NCBI GenBank assembly: GCA_965219015.1
Contig: CBDCNH010000005.1
Location: 124,001-188,000, forward strand
DNA from: CBDCNH01 sp965219015
GTDB lineage: Bacteria > Pseudomonadota > Alphaproteobacteria > Rhodobacterales > Rhodobacteraceae
Length of the DNA stretch: 64,000 bases
Reading direction: 5' to 3'
Shown here: piece after piece, positions 9,900 through 17,769 of the stretch
Layout: each line of letters opens with the position of its first letter
How positions within the stretch are numbered: position 1 is the stretch's first letter
Translations under genes and position numbers: made by a program
Notes under the pieces: generated by a model
Databases searched by the model: none
What the model saw: the letters and a program-made list of their open reading frames with translations, nothing else
What the model was told of the DNA's origin: nothing

Positions 9900-11070
9900 T
9901 GCGGCCCGGCTTACGCGCACACCGCTGCGCTCGGATGCGGGCTGGCGCGCCGTCGTCGCGGCCTTCGCCCTCAACGGGCTCCTCTTTGGCGCCTGGGCCT
10001 CCCGCGTGCCCGCCTTCAAGGAGGGTTTCGACCTGGCTCCCGGCGCGCTCGGACTGCTGCTCCTGGCGCTCGCCGGAGGCGCGATCATCTCGTTCCCCAT
10101 CGCGGGCGCGCTCTCCGAGAAGTGGGGCGCGGAGCGGCTGACGATTCGCTGCTCTTGCGCCTACGTGCCTGCGCTCGTGGTGCTGGCCGTGGCGCCCACG
10201 GCACTCGCCTTGGGCCTCGCGCTCCTCGTCTTCGGCGCGCTTCATGGCGCGATGGACGTGTCGATGAACGGGTGGGGCGCCGAGGTGGAGACGCGGACCC
10301 GGCGCAGCACGATGTCCGTCTTCCACGCGATGTTCAGCCTCGGGGCAGGCATCGGGGCGGCCTCGGGCTACGCGGCCCTGCGGGTGGGCTTGCAGCCAAC
10401 CTCGCACTTCGTCCTCGTCGCAGGCGTCGGCGGGGCCCTGGCACTGGCGGTGATGGTTCGAGCGGCGGGCGAGCGCATCATGGGGGCCGAGGGCGAGAAG
10501 AGGCCGCTCGTCGCATGGCCGTCGCCGACGCTCGCGCTGGTCGGCCTCGTCGCGTTCGCCGTCTCGATGGGCGAGGGAGCCATGGCTGACTGGAGCGCGG
10601 TCTTCCTGCGCCTCGCGGCTCGGGCGAGCGAGGCGCAGGCCGCGCTCGGCTACGCGGTCTTCAGCATCGCCATGGTCCTCACTCGACTGTCGGGCGGGAT
10701 CGCCGTCGACCGGTTCGGTGCCGCCGCGACGACCCGCGCGAGCGCCGTCACCGCGCTGGTGGGGATCATGCTGGCGATCCTCGGCCAGACGGTCCTGGTC
10801 GTACTGACGGGCTTCGCGCTCATGGGGGTGGGCTATGCCGTCGTCATGCCGCTCGTCTTCTCGCGCGCGGCGCGCGATCCCGACGTCGCTCCCGGGCCGG
10901 CCCTCGCGAGCGTCGCGACCTTGGGCTACGGCGGGATGCTCCTCGGCCCGCCGACCATCGGATTTGCGGCAGAGGTCGCCGGGATGCGGCTGTCGTTCCT
11001 CGTTCTCGCCGTGCTGATCGTGCTCGCAATCCTCTTCGCCCCGCGTCTGCGCGCCCCCGATCAAGGGTGA
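9892..11070 (+). CDS. MFS transporter, YbjJ/fucose-permease-like
   Basis: 392-residue, 12-helix major facilitator protein in the inner membrane. 'NGLLFGAWASRVPAFKEGF' in the first helix and loop, 'GALHGAMDVSMNGWGAEVE' in helix 4-5 and 'GGIAVDRFG' in the central loop are characteristic of the YbjJ-like subgroup. No experimentally secure substrate is known to me for that subgroup. The ATG at 9892 lies inside the end of the DeoR-family gene (8-nt overlap), so the two form a regulator-transporter unit. The coding frame is intact although the regulator upstream is frameshifted. Confidence 0.85.
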   Translation: MSDAARLTRTPLRSDAGWRAVVAAFALNGLLFGAWASRVPAFKEGFDLAPGALGLLLLALAGGAIISFPIAGALSEKWGAERLTIRCSCAYVPALVVLAVAPTALALGLALLVFGALHGAMDVSMNGWGAEVETRTRRSTMSVFHAMFSLGAGIGAASGYAALRVGLQPTSHFVLVAGVGGALALAVMVRAAGERIMGAEGEKRPLVAWPSPTLALVGLVAFAVSMGEGAMADWSAVFLRLAARASEAQAALGYAVFSIAMVLTRLSGGIAVDRFGAAATTRASAVTALVGIMLAILGQTVLVVLTGFALMGVGYAVVMPLVFSRAARDPDVAPGPALASVATLGYGGMLLGPPTIGFAAEVAGMRLSFLVLAVLIVLAILFAPRLRAPDQG

Positions 11071-11356
11071 AGGTAGCGGTGGACAAGCCTGGAACGGCTT
11101 TGGTCGATCAGATCAAGCGGAGGTTCGAGGCCGCTGCAGCGAAAGCCCGGGGTGTGCCGCTTCGGGGCAGGCCGAGTGGCGGGTGCCCGTTGCCTCCATC
11201 GGTCCCGTTCAGACCGATGCGTTTCTCGGCTCGAGGCGGACGGACGGTACGTGCGGCGTCATTGAACGAGCGAGCGCATGTGCCGATGGACATGTGGCGC
11301 TGCTCCTTCGACGGCGCAGCCCGTCGACCTGCGCCATCCTGCGACGGCGGGCGCCC

Positions 11357-12223
11357 TCACCCCGCCTCGGACAGACCCGCGTCCGCGGCATCGGCGCGGG
11401 CGGCTTCCCAGGCGAGCATGGCGCGCTTGACCGGCAGGCCCCAGTGGTAGCCGCCGAGGCCGCCGGACTTGCGGAGCGCGCGGTGGCAGGGGATCAGCCA
11501 GCTCACCGGGTTGCGGCCCACGGCGGTGCCGACGGCGCGCACGGCGCGGGGGCTGCCGATGCGGGCGGCGATGTCGGAATAGGTGGTCACGTGGCCCGAG
11601 GGGATCGCGAGGAGCGCCTCCCAGACCTTGATCTGGAACGGCGCGCCGATGAGGTGGAGCTGCCCCCCGGTGCCGCCGAGCGCAGGCTCGACGAGGCCCG
11701 CGATGCCGTCGCGGTCGGGCTCGAACCGTGCGGCGGGCCAGCGGGCGGCCATGTCGGCGAAGGCGGCGTCGCGGCCGGTCTCGGCGGCGAAGGCGAGGCC
11801 GCAGAGGCCGCGGCCGGTCGCCATCGCGAGCGCCTCGCCGAAGGGCGTATCGAACCAGCCGTAGCGGATCACGAGGCCCGCGCCGCCGCGGGCATAGTCG
11901 CCGGGGCTCATCGCCTCCCAGCGCAGGAAGAGGTCGTGGAGCCGCCCGCCACCGGTCAGGCCGACTTCGGCGCTGGCCTCGAGCACGGTGAAGCGGCGGG
12001 CGAGCAGGTCGCGGGCGTGGCCGAGGGTGAGGTACTGCTGGTAGCGCTTCGGCGAGACACCGACCCAGCGGCTGAACACGCGCTGGAAGTGCGCCGGCGA
12101 CATGTCGAGCGCGGCCGCGAGATCGTCGAGCCCGAGTGCGCGGCCGTCGGGCCCGTCGATGCGCGCGAGGGCGCGGGCGATGACGCCGTAATGGTAGGCG
12201 GGGGTGTCGGTCTCGTCGCGCAT
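11357..12223 (-). CDS. AraC-type HTH plus methylated-DNA-protein cysteine methyltransferase (Ada C-terminal type)
   Basis: 288-residue protein. Residues about 10-112 form an AraC-like DNA-binding domain ('HFQRVFSRWVGVSPKRYQQY'). Residues about 115-275 form an O6-methylguanine-DNA methyltransferase with the active-site 'PCHR' (acceptor C246) and the arginine-finger region 'GSPRAVRAVGTA'. The N-terminal zinc/methylphosphotriester domain of classical Ada, with its Cys38 switch, is absent. It can therefore repair O6-methylguanine but should not use Ada's phosphotriester sensing. This two-domain form is known in alphaproteobacteria. It is a single gene convergent with the MFS gene. Confidence 0.9.
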   Translation of the reverse strand: MRDETDTPAYHYGVIARALARIDGPDGRALGLDDLAAALDMSPAHFQRVFSRWVGVSPKRYQQYLTLGHARDLLARRFTVLEASAEVGLTGGGRLHDLFLRWEAMSPGDYARGGAGLVIRYGWFDTPFGEALAMATGRGLCGLAFAAETGRDAAFADMAARWPAARFEPDRDGIAGLVEPALGGTGGQLHLIGAPFQIKVWEALLAIPSGHVTTYSDIAARIGSPRAVRAVGTAVGRNPVSWLIPCHRALRKSGGLGGYHWGLPVKRAMLAWEAARADAADAGLSEAG

Positions 12224-12340
12224 CGCCGGTCTCCTTCGGGATCGAGGTTAAGCGCGCGATCGGCGCCGCGCGACCCGGTTCGTGCGGGATTGGCCGCTCG
12301 CGGCTTGCCGACGCGGCGCCGAGCGGGCATGGGAGCCCCC

Positions 12341-12985
12341 ATGACACGCCAGCTCGACCATGCCGCGATGCACGCGGTCTTCGCGCGCTTCCAGGCCGCC
12401 GACCCCGCGCCCAAGGGCGAGCTCGAGAGCGTCAACGTGTTCACGCTCCTCGTCGCGGTGGTGCTGTCGGCGCAGGCGACCGACGCGGGCGTGAACCGCG
12501 CGACGCCGGCGCTCTTCGCCGCGGCGCCGACGCCCGCGGCGATGGTGGCGCTGGGGCTTGAGGCGATCACCGGGCACGTCCGCTCGATCGGGCTCTACCG
12601 GACCAAGGCGGCCAACGTGCTGGCGCTGTCGGCGAAGCTGGTGGCCGAGCACGGCGGCGCGGTGCCCTCGTCGCGCGCGGCGCTGATGGCGCTGCCGGGG
12701 GTGGGGCGCAAGACGGCCAACGTGGTCCTCAACGCGGGCTTCGGGCTGCCGGCGCAGGCGGTCGACACGCATGTGTTCCGCGTCGGCAACCGCACCGGCA
12801 TCGCCCCGGGAGCGGACCCGCTCGCGGTCGAGCGCGCCATCGAGGACAACGTGCCGGCGGCGTTCCAGACCCGCGCGCATCACTGGCTCATCCTGCATGG
12901 GCGCTACACCTGCGTGGCGCGGAAGCCGAAGTGCGCGGCCTGCGGGATCGCCGACCTGTGCCTTTACGAGGAGAAGACGGCATGA
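12341..12985 (+). CDS. nth: Endonuclease III, [4Fe-4S] DNA glycosylase/AP lyase
   Basis: 214-residue base-excision repair enzyme that removes oxidised pyrimidines and nicks at the abasic site. The helix-hairpin-helix 'LPGVGRKTANVVLN' carries the catalytic lysine K124. The aspartate is D142 in 'VDTHVFRVGNR'. The C-terminal iron-sulfur motif C-x6-C-x2-C-x5-C is complete (C191, C198, C201, C207). The ATG at 12341 is preferred over the in-frame ATG at 12329 because GGGAG lies 5 nt upstream. It overlaps the following kinase gene by 4 nt (ATGA). Confidence 0.94.
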   Translation: MTRQLDHAAMHAVFARFQAADPAPKGELESVNVFTLLVAVVLSAQATDAGVNRATPALFAAAPTPAAMVALGLEAITGHVRSIGLYRTKAANVLALSAKLVAEHGGAVPSSRAALMALPGVGRKTANVVLNAGFGLPAQAVDTHVFRVGNRTGIAPGADPLAVERAIEDNVPAAFQTRAHHWLILHGRYTCVARKPKCAACGIADLCLYEEKTA

Positions 12986-13977
12986 AGCGGTACCGTGTCG
13001 TCGGGATCGGCAATGCCATCGTCGACGTGCTGAGCGAGGCCGACGACCGCTTCCTCGATCTCATGGGGATCGGGAAGGGGGTGATGCAGCTCGTCGAGCG
13101 CGAGCGTGCGGAAGTGCTCTACGGCGCGATGCGGGGGAGGCGCGAGGCGCCGGGCGGGTCGGTCGCGAACACGCTCGCGGGGCTCGGCACCCTCGGGCTC
13201 GCGACGGCCTTCATCGGGCGGGTCCGCGACGATGCGCTGGGGCGGTTCTACGTCGAGGCGATGGCGGCGGGGGGGACCGAGTTCGTCAATCCGCCGGTGG
13301 CGGGGGCGGCGCTGCCGACCTCGCGGTCGATGATCTTCGTGACGCCGGACGGCGAGCGGTCGATGAACACCTACCTCGGCATCTCGGCGGAGATCGGCCT
13401 CGACGACGTGTCGGGCGGGGCGGCGGGCGAGGCGGACTTCCTGTTCCTCGAGGGCTACCTCTACGACAAGCCGGGCGGCAAGGCGGCGTTCGAGGCCGCG
13501 GCGGCGGCCTGCCACGCCGCGGGCGGGCGGGCGGGGATCGCGCTCTCGGACCCGTTCTGCGTCGAGCGGCACCGGCACGACTTCCGCCGGCTGGTGAGCG
13601 AGGCGATGGATTACGTGATCGGCAACGCGGACGAATGGCGCAGTCTCTACCAGACGGCGGACCTCGACGCGGCGCTCGCGGCGGCGGCGGCAGAGTGCGG
13701 GCTCGTGGTCTGCACGAGGTCGGGCGCGGACGTGGTCCTGATCGGCGACGGTCGCCGCGTCGAGGTGCCGGTGCGGGCGGTGGTGCCGGTGGACGCCACG
13801 GGGGCAGGCGACCTCTTCGCGGCGGGCTTTCTCTACGGTCTCGCGACGGGGGCCGATCTCGCCACGTCGGGGCGGATGGGCTGCATCGCGGCGGCGGAGG
13901 TGATCGGGCATTTCGGCGCGCGCCCCGAGGCGGACCTCATGGCCCTCTTCGCGGCGGCAAAGCTGGTGGCGGAGTAG
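12982..13977 (+). CDS. PfkB-family carbohydrate/adenosine-type kinase
   Basis: 331-residue ribokinase-fold kinase. It has 'GIGNAIVDVL' near the N-terminus, 'PGGSVANTLAGLGTLG' (substrate and GG motif, about residues 57-72) and the ATP/anion-hole signature 'VDATGAGDLFAAGFLYGL' near residue 275 with the catalytic aspartate. The overall pattern resembles adenosine kinases of alphaproteobacteria more than fructokinases, but substrate choice is inference. AGGAG lies 9-13 nt before the ATG, which overlaps the nth stop. Expression is probably coupled to nth, although no functional link is obvious. Confidence 0.85.
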   Translation: MKRYRVVGIGNAIVDVLSEADDRFLDLMGIGKGVMQLVERERAEVLYGAMRGRREAPGGSVANTLAGLGTLGLATAFIGRVRDDALGRFYVEAMAAGGTEFVNPPVAGAALPTSRSMIFVTPDGERSMNTYLGISAEIGLDDVSGGAAGEADFLFLEGYLYDKPGGKAAFEAAAAACHAAGGRAGIALSDPFCVERHRHDFRRLVSEAMDYVIGNADEWRSLYQTADLDAALAAAAAECGLVVCTRSGADVVLIGDGRRVEVPVRAVVPVDATGAGDLFAAGFLYGLATGADLATSGRMGCIAAAEVIGHFGARPEADLMALFAAAKLVAE

Positions 13978-14011
13978 GCGCTTCCCCGGGCTCGGGGGCC
14001 TCCCGCACCCG

Positions 14012-14061
14012 CGGGCCCTGACGGGCCCTTGGCTTTGGGCCGGGCGCGCCCTGCGGGCGCG
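14012..14061. terminator. Two adjacent GC hairpins between convergent genes
   Basis: GGGCCC-TGAC-GGGCCC (14013-14028) is followed by a T-containing stretch and suits the plus-strand kinase gene. CGCGCCC-TGC-GGGCGCG (14045-14061) could serve the minus-strand sulfotransferase gene. Both are perfect stems. Tail T runs are poor. Confidence 0.5.
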
Positions 14062-14111
14062 AGCAGGGGGCGCGGACGGGGAGCGCGAAACGGGGGGGCG
14101 CAAACGGGGGG

Positions 14112-14918
14112 CTAGGGTCGGCCGAGCTTGGCGTGGACCTCGTCGAGGTCGATGGCGGCGACAGGTGCGGCGCGGCCCGGATCCTGCGGGTCGTAGCGGA
14201 AGAGCTGGAAGTCGCGCTTGTAGATCTCCCACACGAGGTGGCGCGTCAGATCGTCGAAATACTCGGCCACGGGATGCGCCCGCGCGGGACCGTGGCCGGC
14301 GCTGTCGTTGAAGCGCGGCATCGCGGCGAGGTCGACGGGATGCAGCACCGGCGTGCGGGCGAGGACGGCCGCCATGCCGGCGTCGAACGCTTCGGTGGGG
14401 AAGATGAGGTCGTAACGCCCGCCGCCGGCGATGTAGGTGCCGATGTGGCCCGACATCGCGGACCAGTGGATGTCGGGCTCCATCGGCTTGCGGAACCGGA
14501 TGGTGTCGCGGGCGAAGAGGACGAAGCGCCGGAAGCTCGCGACCTGGTCGAAGTCGCCCTCGACCGAGATGCCGTACTTCTGCGCCAGCATCGGGACGAG
14601 GTTGCCACGGTAGCGCTTGCCGTTCCTCTGGACGCCGCAGATCTTGTCGAAGTAGGCCGACAGGATCCGCGCGTAGGGGTTGCGGACGGCGGTGAAGGCG
14701 AAGGTCGCGTGCCCCGTGACGGCGGCCTCGATGACGGGCTGGCTCGCCTCGAAGGCCCATTTGTGCAGGCCGGCGTCCGCGTCGTGGATGTCGCCGTCGA
14801 ACCATGCGGCGTGATCGGAGCGGTACATGATCTGGCCGATCGCCGAGCAGGCGCATTTCGGCACCACGCGGTAGATCATGCTCCCGCTCGTCGTCATCCA
14901 GGTCCCGGGAAAGCCCAT
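14112..14918 (-). CDS. Sulfotransferase family 2 domain protein
   Basis: 268-residue soluble protein of the carbohydrate-type sulfotransferase family, which moves sulfate from PAPS to a sugar hydroxyl. The 5'-phosphosulfate loop is 'PKCACSAI' (20-27) and the 3'-phosphate motif is 'VRNPYARILSAYF' (78-90, with R79 and S87). Both are well conserved. No signal peptide is seen, so it probably acts on the cytoplasmic side. It is divergently paired (87 nt) with a GT14 glycosyltransferase gene, which suggests that the acceptor is a surface glycan. Length is normal for bacterial members. Confidence 0.85.
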   Translation of the reverse strand: MGFPGTWMTTSGSMIYRVVPKCACSAIGQIMYRSDHAAWFDGDIHDADAGLHKWAFEASQPVIEAAVTGHATFAFTAVRNPYARILSAYFDKICGVQRNGKRYRGNLVPMLAQKYGISVEGDFDQVASFRRFVLFARDTIRFRKPMEPDIHWSAMSGHIGTYIAGGGRYDLIFPTEAFDAGMAAVLARTPVLHPVDLAAMPRFNDSAGHGPARAHPVAEYFDDLTRHLVWEIYKRDFQLFRYDPQDPGRAAPVAAIDLDEVHAKLGRP

Positions 14919-15005
14919 CGGCGCCTCGTGCCGGGCAAGAAAGCCTGTGCCCGGCGCCCGTGATCGGGCTATTCATCGGGCTCTGCAACCTCCGATCGGT
15001 GTGCC

Positions 15006-16565
15006 TTGGCCCGGATCGCCTTTCTTCTTCTCGTCCATGACGACCCCGCGGGGATCATCGCGCAGGCCACGCGGCTTGCGGCGGCGGGCGATGCGGTGGC
15101 GGTGCATGTCGATGCGCGGATGCCGCGGGCGGATTTTGCGGCGGTTGCCGCGGGGCTTGCGGAGGTGCCGGGGGTGGCGCTCGTGCGCGGTCGGGTGAAG
15201 GGCGGCTGGGGAGACTGGAGCCTCGTCGCGGCGACGCTGGCCTCTGCGCGGCTGGCGCTCGATGCCTTTCCGGACGCGACGCACCTCTACCTCCTCTCGG
15301 GCGACTGCCTGCCGATCAAGCCCGCGGCGCGGCTCCATGCGGCGCTGGACGCGGTGCCCTGCGACCGGATCGAAGCGGTCGATTTCCATGCCTCGGGATG
15401 GATCCGCACGGGGCTCCGCGCCGAGCGGCTGGTGTACCGGCACTACTTCAACGAACGCCGGCAGCGGCGGCTCTTCTACGCGGCGCTGGGGGTGCAGCAG
15501 CGGCTGGGGCTGGCGCGGCGGACACCGGAGGGGATCGTGCCGATGGTCGGCTCGCAGTGGTGGTGCCTGCGCCGAACGACGGTGGAGGCGGTGCTCGGCT
15601 TCATGGCGGCGCGACCCGACGTGGGGCGGTTCTTCCGCCGGACGTGGATCCCCGACGAGACCTTCTTCCAGACGCTGGTGCGGCATCTCGTGCCGGGGCG
15701 CGAGATTGCCTCGGCGCCGCCGACGTTCCTCATGTTTTCCGACTACGGGATGCCGGTGGTGTTCCACGACGACCATCACGACCTCCTCTTGGGCCAGCCG
15801 CAGTGGTTCGCCCGCAAGGTGTCGCGCGACGCACGCGCGCTCAGGGCGCGGCTGGGCGACCTCTGGACCGGGCCGGACCACGTGCTCCCGGCGGGGAGCG
15901 ACGGACGGCGTCTCCATGCGTTCCTGACGCGGGCCGGGCGCGAGGGGCGCAGGTTCGGGCCGCGCGCCTGGGAGGAGGGCGCGGGGCCACGGTCGGGGCA
16001 GGCGCTGCTGCTGGTGACGTGCAAGAAGTGGCACGTCGGGCTGCGGGTGCTGGCGCGGCTCGAGGTGCCGGGCGTGGGGTATCTCTTCGACGATGCCGCG
16101 ACGCCGCTGCCGCAGATGGGCGGGATCGAGACCGGGATCGACAAGCTGAGCCGCCACCGGCGGGCGCTGGTGCGGCTGCTCTTCGAGGCGCTCGGGACCG
16201 ATCGGCTGGCGCTCTGCCTCGATCCGGCGCGGCTCGACATCCTGCGCGATCTCGCCTCGTCCAGGGCCGGGGTGCGGGTGCTGGAACTCGTGCCGCGCTA
16301 CACCCCGCGCGACCTCGACGACCACGCGCTCCGGCTCGGGCTGGTGTCGGACGAGGGCGTCTCGGATCACGAGACCCTGCGACGGGTGCTCGCGCGCGAG
16401 ATTGCCGCCGAGAGCGATCGGCTGGGCGCGGCGGGGCTGCCGGGCCACACGCGGGTGGTGGAGACGGACCCTCCCGAGGCGCAGGCGACGGCCCTCGGAC
16501 ACGTCCTCGGGTCGGAGGCGGCGGCGCGCGCCGTGCTTGCCTCGGGCGATCTTTTCGCCGACTGA
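15006..16565 (+). CDS. GT14 (core-2/I-branching type) glycosyltransferase with extra C-terminal domain (DUF5927/5928-like)
   Basis: 519-residue protein. Residues 1-260 form a GT14 domain of the beta-1,6-N-acetylglucosaminyl/xylosyltransferase class: 'ARIAFLLLVHDDP', 'VHVDARMPRADF', 'LYLLSGDCLPIKP', 'GSQWWCLRRTTVEAV' and 'IPDETFFQTL'. Residues about 300-519 form a second domain that begins 'GQALLLVTCKKWHVGLRVL'; I associate it with DUF5927/5928 architectures known from Rhodobacterales. No signal peptide or membrane helix is present. The only consistent start is TTG at 15006. The neighbour is a divergent sulfotransferase, so sugar addition and sulfation of the same glycan is a reasonable inference. 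Confidence 0.82.
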   Translation: MARIAFLLLVHDDPAGIIAQATRLAAAGDAVAVHVDARMPRADFAAVAAGLAEVPGVALVRGRVKGGWGDWSLVAATLASARLALDAFPDATHLYLLSGDCLPIKPAARLHAALDAVPCDRIEAVDFHASGWIRTGLRAERLVYRHYFNERRQRRLFYAALGVQQRLGLARRTPEGIVPMVGSQWWCLRRTTVEAVLGFMAARPDVGRFFRRTWIPDETFFQTLVRHLVPGREIASAPPTFLMFSDYGMPVVFHDDHHDLLLGQPQWFARKVSRDARALRARLGDLWTGPDHVLPAGSDGRRLHAFLTRAGREGRRFGPRAWEEGAGPRSGQALLLVTCKKWHVGLRVLARLEVPGVGYLFDDAATPLPQMGGIETGIDKLSRHRRALVRLLFEALGTDRLALCLDPARLDILRDLASSRAGVRVLELVPRYTPRDLDDHALRLGLVSDEGVSDHETLRRVLAREIAAESDRLGAAGLPGHTRVVETDPPEAQATALGHVLGSEAAARAVLASGDLFAD

Positions 16566-16585
16566 CGGGCAGGAGGAGCGCGCCG

Positions 16586-16963
16586 ATGCCCTATGCCTAC
16601 GACGCCACGAACATCTTCGCCCGCATCCTGCGCGGCGAGATCCCGTCCGAGACGCTTCTCGAGACGCCGATGAGCCTCGCGTTCCGCGACATCCGCCCGC
16701 AGGCGCCCGAGCACGCGCTGGTGATCCCGAAGGGGCCCTACGTCACCTGGGACCATTTCGCCGAGGCCGCGAGCGACGCCGAGATCGCCGACTTCGCGCG
16801 CGCCGTGGCGCGGGTGGCGGGGCTCCTCGGGGTGGCGCCGGGGACGGGCGGCGGCGGCTACCGGGTGCTGTCGAACGCCGGGCCCGACTCGCACCAGGAG
16901 GTGCCGCACATGCATGTTCACGTGCTGGGCGGGAGGCCGCTCGGGCCGCTTCTGGCGGGCTGA
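16586..16963 (+). CDS. HIT family nucleotide-binding hydrolase/transferase
   Basis: 125-residue histidine-triad protein. The triad is 'HMHVHVLGG' (H108, H110, H112), preceded by 'HALVIPKGPYVTWDHF' and 'GYRVLSNAGPDSHQEVPH'. The family hydrolyses phosphoramidate or AMP-linked substrates such as AMP-lysine; the physiological substrate is often unknown. AGGAGGAG at 16571-16578 fixes the ATG at 16586. It follows the GT14 gene by 20 nt and may be cotranscribed with it. Confidence 0.92.
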   Translation: MPYAYDATNIFARILRGEIPSETLLETPMSLAFRDIRPQAPEHALVIPKGPYVTWDHFAEAASDAEIADFARAVARVAGLLGVAPGTGGGGYRVLSNAGPDSHQEVPHMHVHVLGGRPLGPLLAG

Positions 16964-17034
16964 ACCCGCAGCTTCCGGGTCGCGGCACGGACCTGCGCGG
17001 GGCATGTCCGGGGGGCCAGCCGAGGAGCGCCGCC

Positions 17035-17508
17035 ATGACCATCGCCTTCACCCCGATCCCGACCGACGCCGCGCGCGCGCTGCAGGCGGGCGGCCCCGAC
17101 GCCTACGGGCAGGCGGCCGAGCGCCGCGTCTCGGACGGCGACGGCGTGCCGTGCCGGCATTGCCTGCGCCAGGTGCCGGCCGGCGCCGACTACCTCGTCC
17201 TCGCCTACCGGCCGTTCCCGGCGCTGCAGCCCTACGCCGAGACGGGGCCGATCTTCCTCTGCGCCGACCCCGCGGCCTGCAAGCCGCCCGAGCCGAAGGA
17301 CGGCCTCCCCGACATGCTCGACAGCCCGGGCTACATCCTGCGCGGCTACGGGCCGGACGACCGGATCGTCTCCGGCACCGGCGGCGTGGTCCCGACGGAG
17401 ACGATCCCGGCCCGTGCCGAGGCGCTGCTCGCCCGGCCCGAGGTCGCCTACGTCCACCTCCGCTCCGCGTCGAACACTTGCTTCCAGGCGCGCATCGACC
17501 GCGGGTAG
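17035..17508 (+). CDS. DUF1203 domain protein
   Basis: 157-residue cytoplasmic protein matching DUF1203, a family without an assigned function. A 'CRHCLRQV' pair of cysteines near residue 41 and 'FLCADPAAC' near residue 82 could bind a metal. The conserved end reads 'VAYVHLRSASNTCFQARIDR'. GAGGAG at 17022-17027 supports the ATG at 17035. It lies between the HIT gene and the small zinc-finger gene on the same strand. I make no claim about function. Confidence 0.8.
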   Translation: MTIAFTPIPTDAARALQAGGPDAYGQAAERRVSDGDGVPCRHCLRQVPAGADYLVLAYRPFPALQPYAETGPIFLCADPAACKPPEPKDGLPDMLDSPGYILRGYGPDDRIVSGTGGVVPTETIPARAEALLARPEVAYVHLRSASNTCFQARIDRG

Positions 17509-17568
17509 CGCCGCTTCCCTCGACCCGCCGCGCTTGCTAGGGTCCGCGCATCCGAAGCGAGGCCGCCC

Positions 17569-17769
17569 ATGCTCTATCCCCCTCCCGAGACCGAGATCGT
17601 GACCGCCTGGAAGGTCGCTTGCGACGGCGGGGCGACGGGCGGGCATCCGCGGGTGTGGCTGTCGATCTCGCACGAGCGCGGCTACGTCGAGTGCGGCTAC
17701 TGCGACAAGCGCTACGTCCACGAGAGCTTCGCCGCGGACCCGGAAGCGAACTTCGACGTGCGCGGCTGA
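17569..17769 (+). CDS. Zinc-finger domain protein (zf-CHCC, NDUFS6-like)
   Basis: 66-residue protein ending in the CHCC zinc-binding fold: 'CDGGATGGHPRVWL' and 'YVECGYCDKRYV'. C18, H26, C42 and C45 are the presumptive ligands. Homologues accompany respiratory complex I as the bacterial NDUFS6-like protein, which is why it is widespread in alphaproteobacteria. The stop codon overlaps the polA start by one base (TGATG), so it is probably coupled to polA. Length is normal. Confidence 0.85.
   Translation: MLYPPPETEIVTAWKVACDGGATGGHPRVWLSISHERGYVECGYCDKRYVHESFAADPEANFDVRG

Noticed and set aside
11071..11356. A possible small gene or RNA between the MFS and methyltransferase genes
   Set aside because: No ribosome-site-supported frame, conserved RNA element or clear hairpin was found in these 286 bases between convergent genes.
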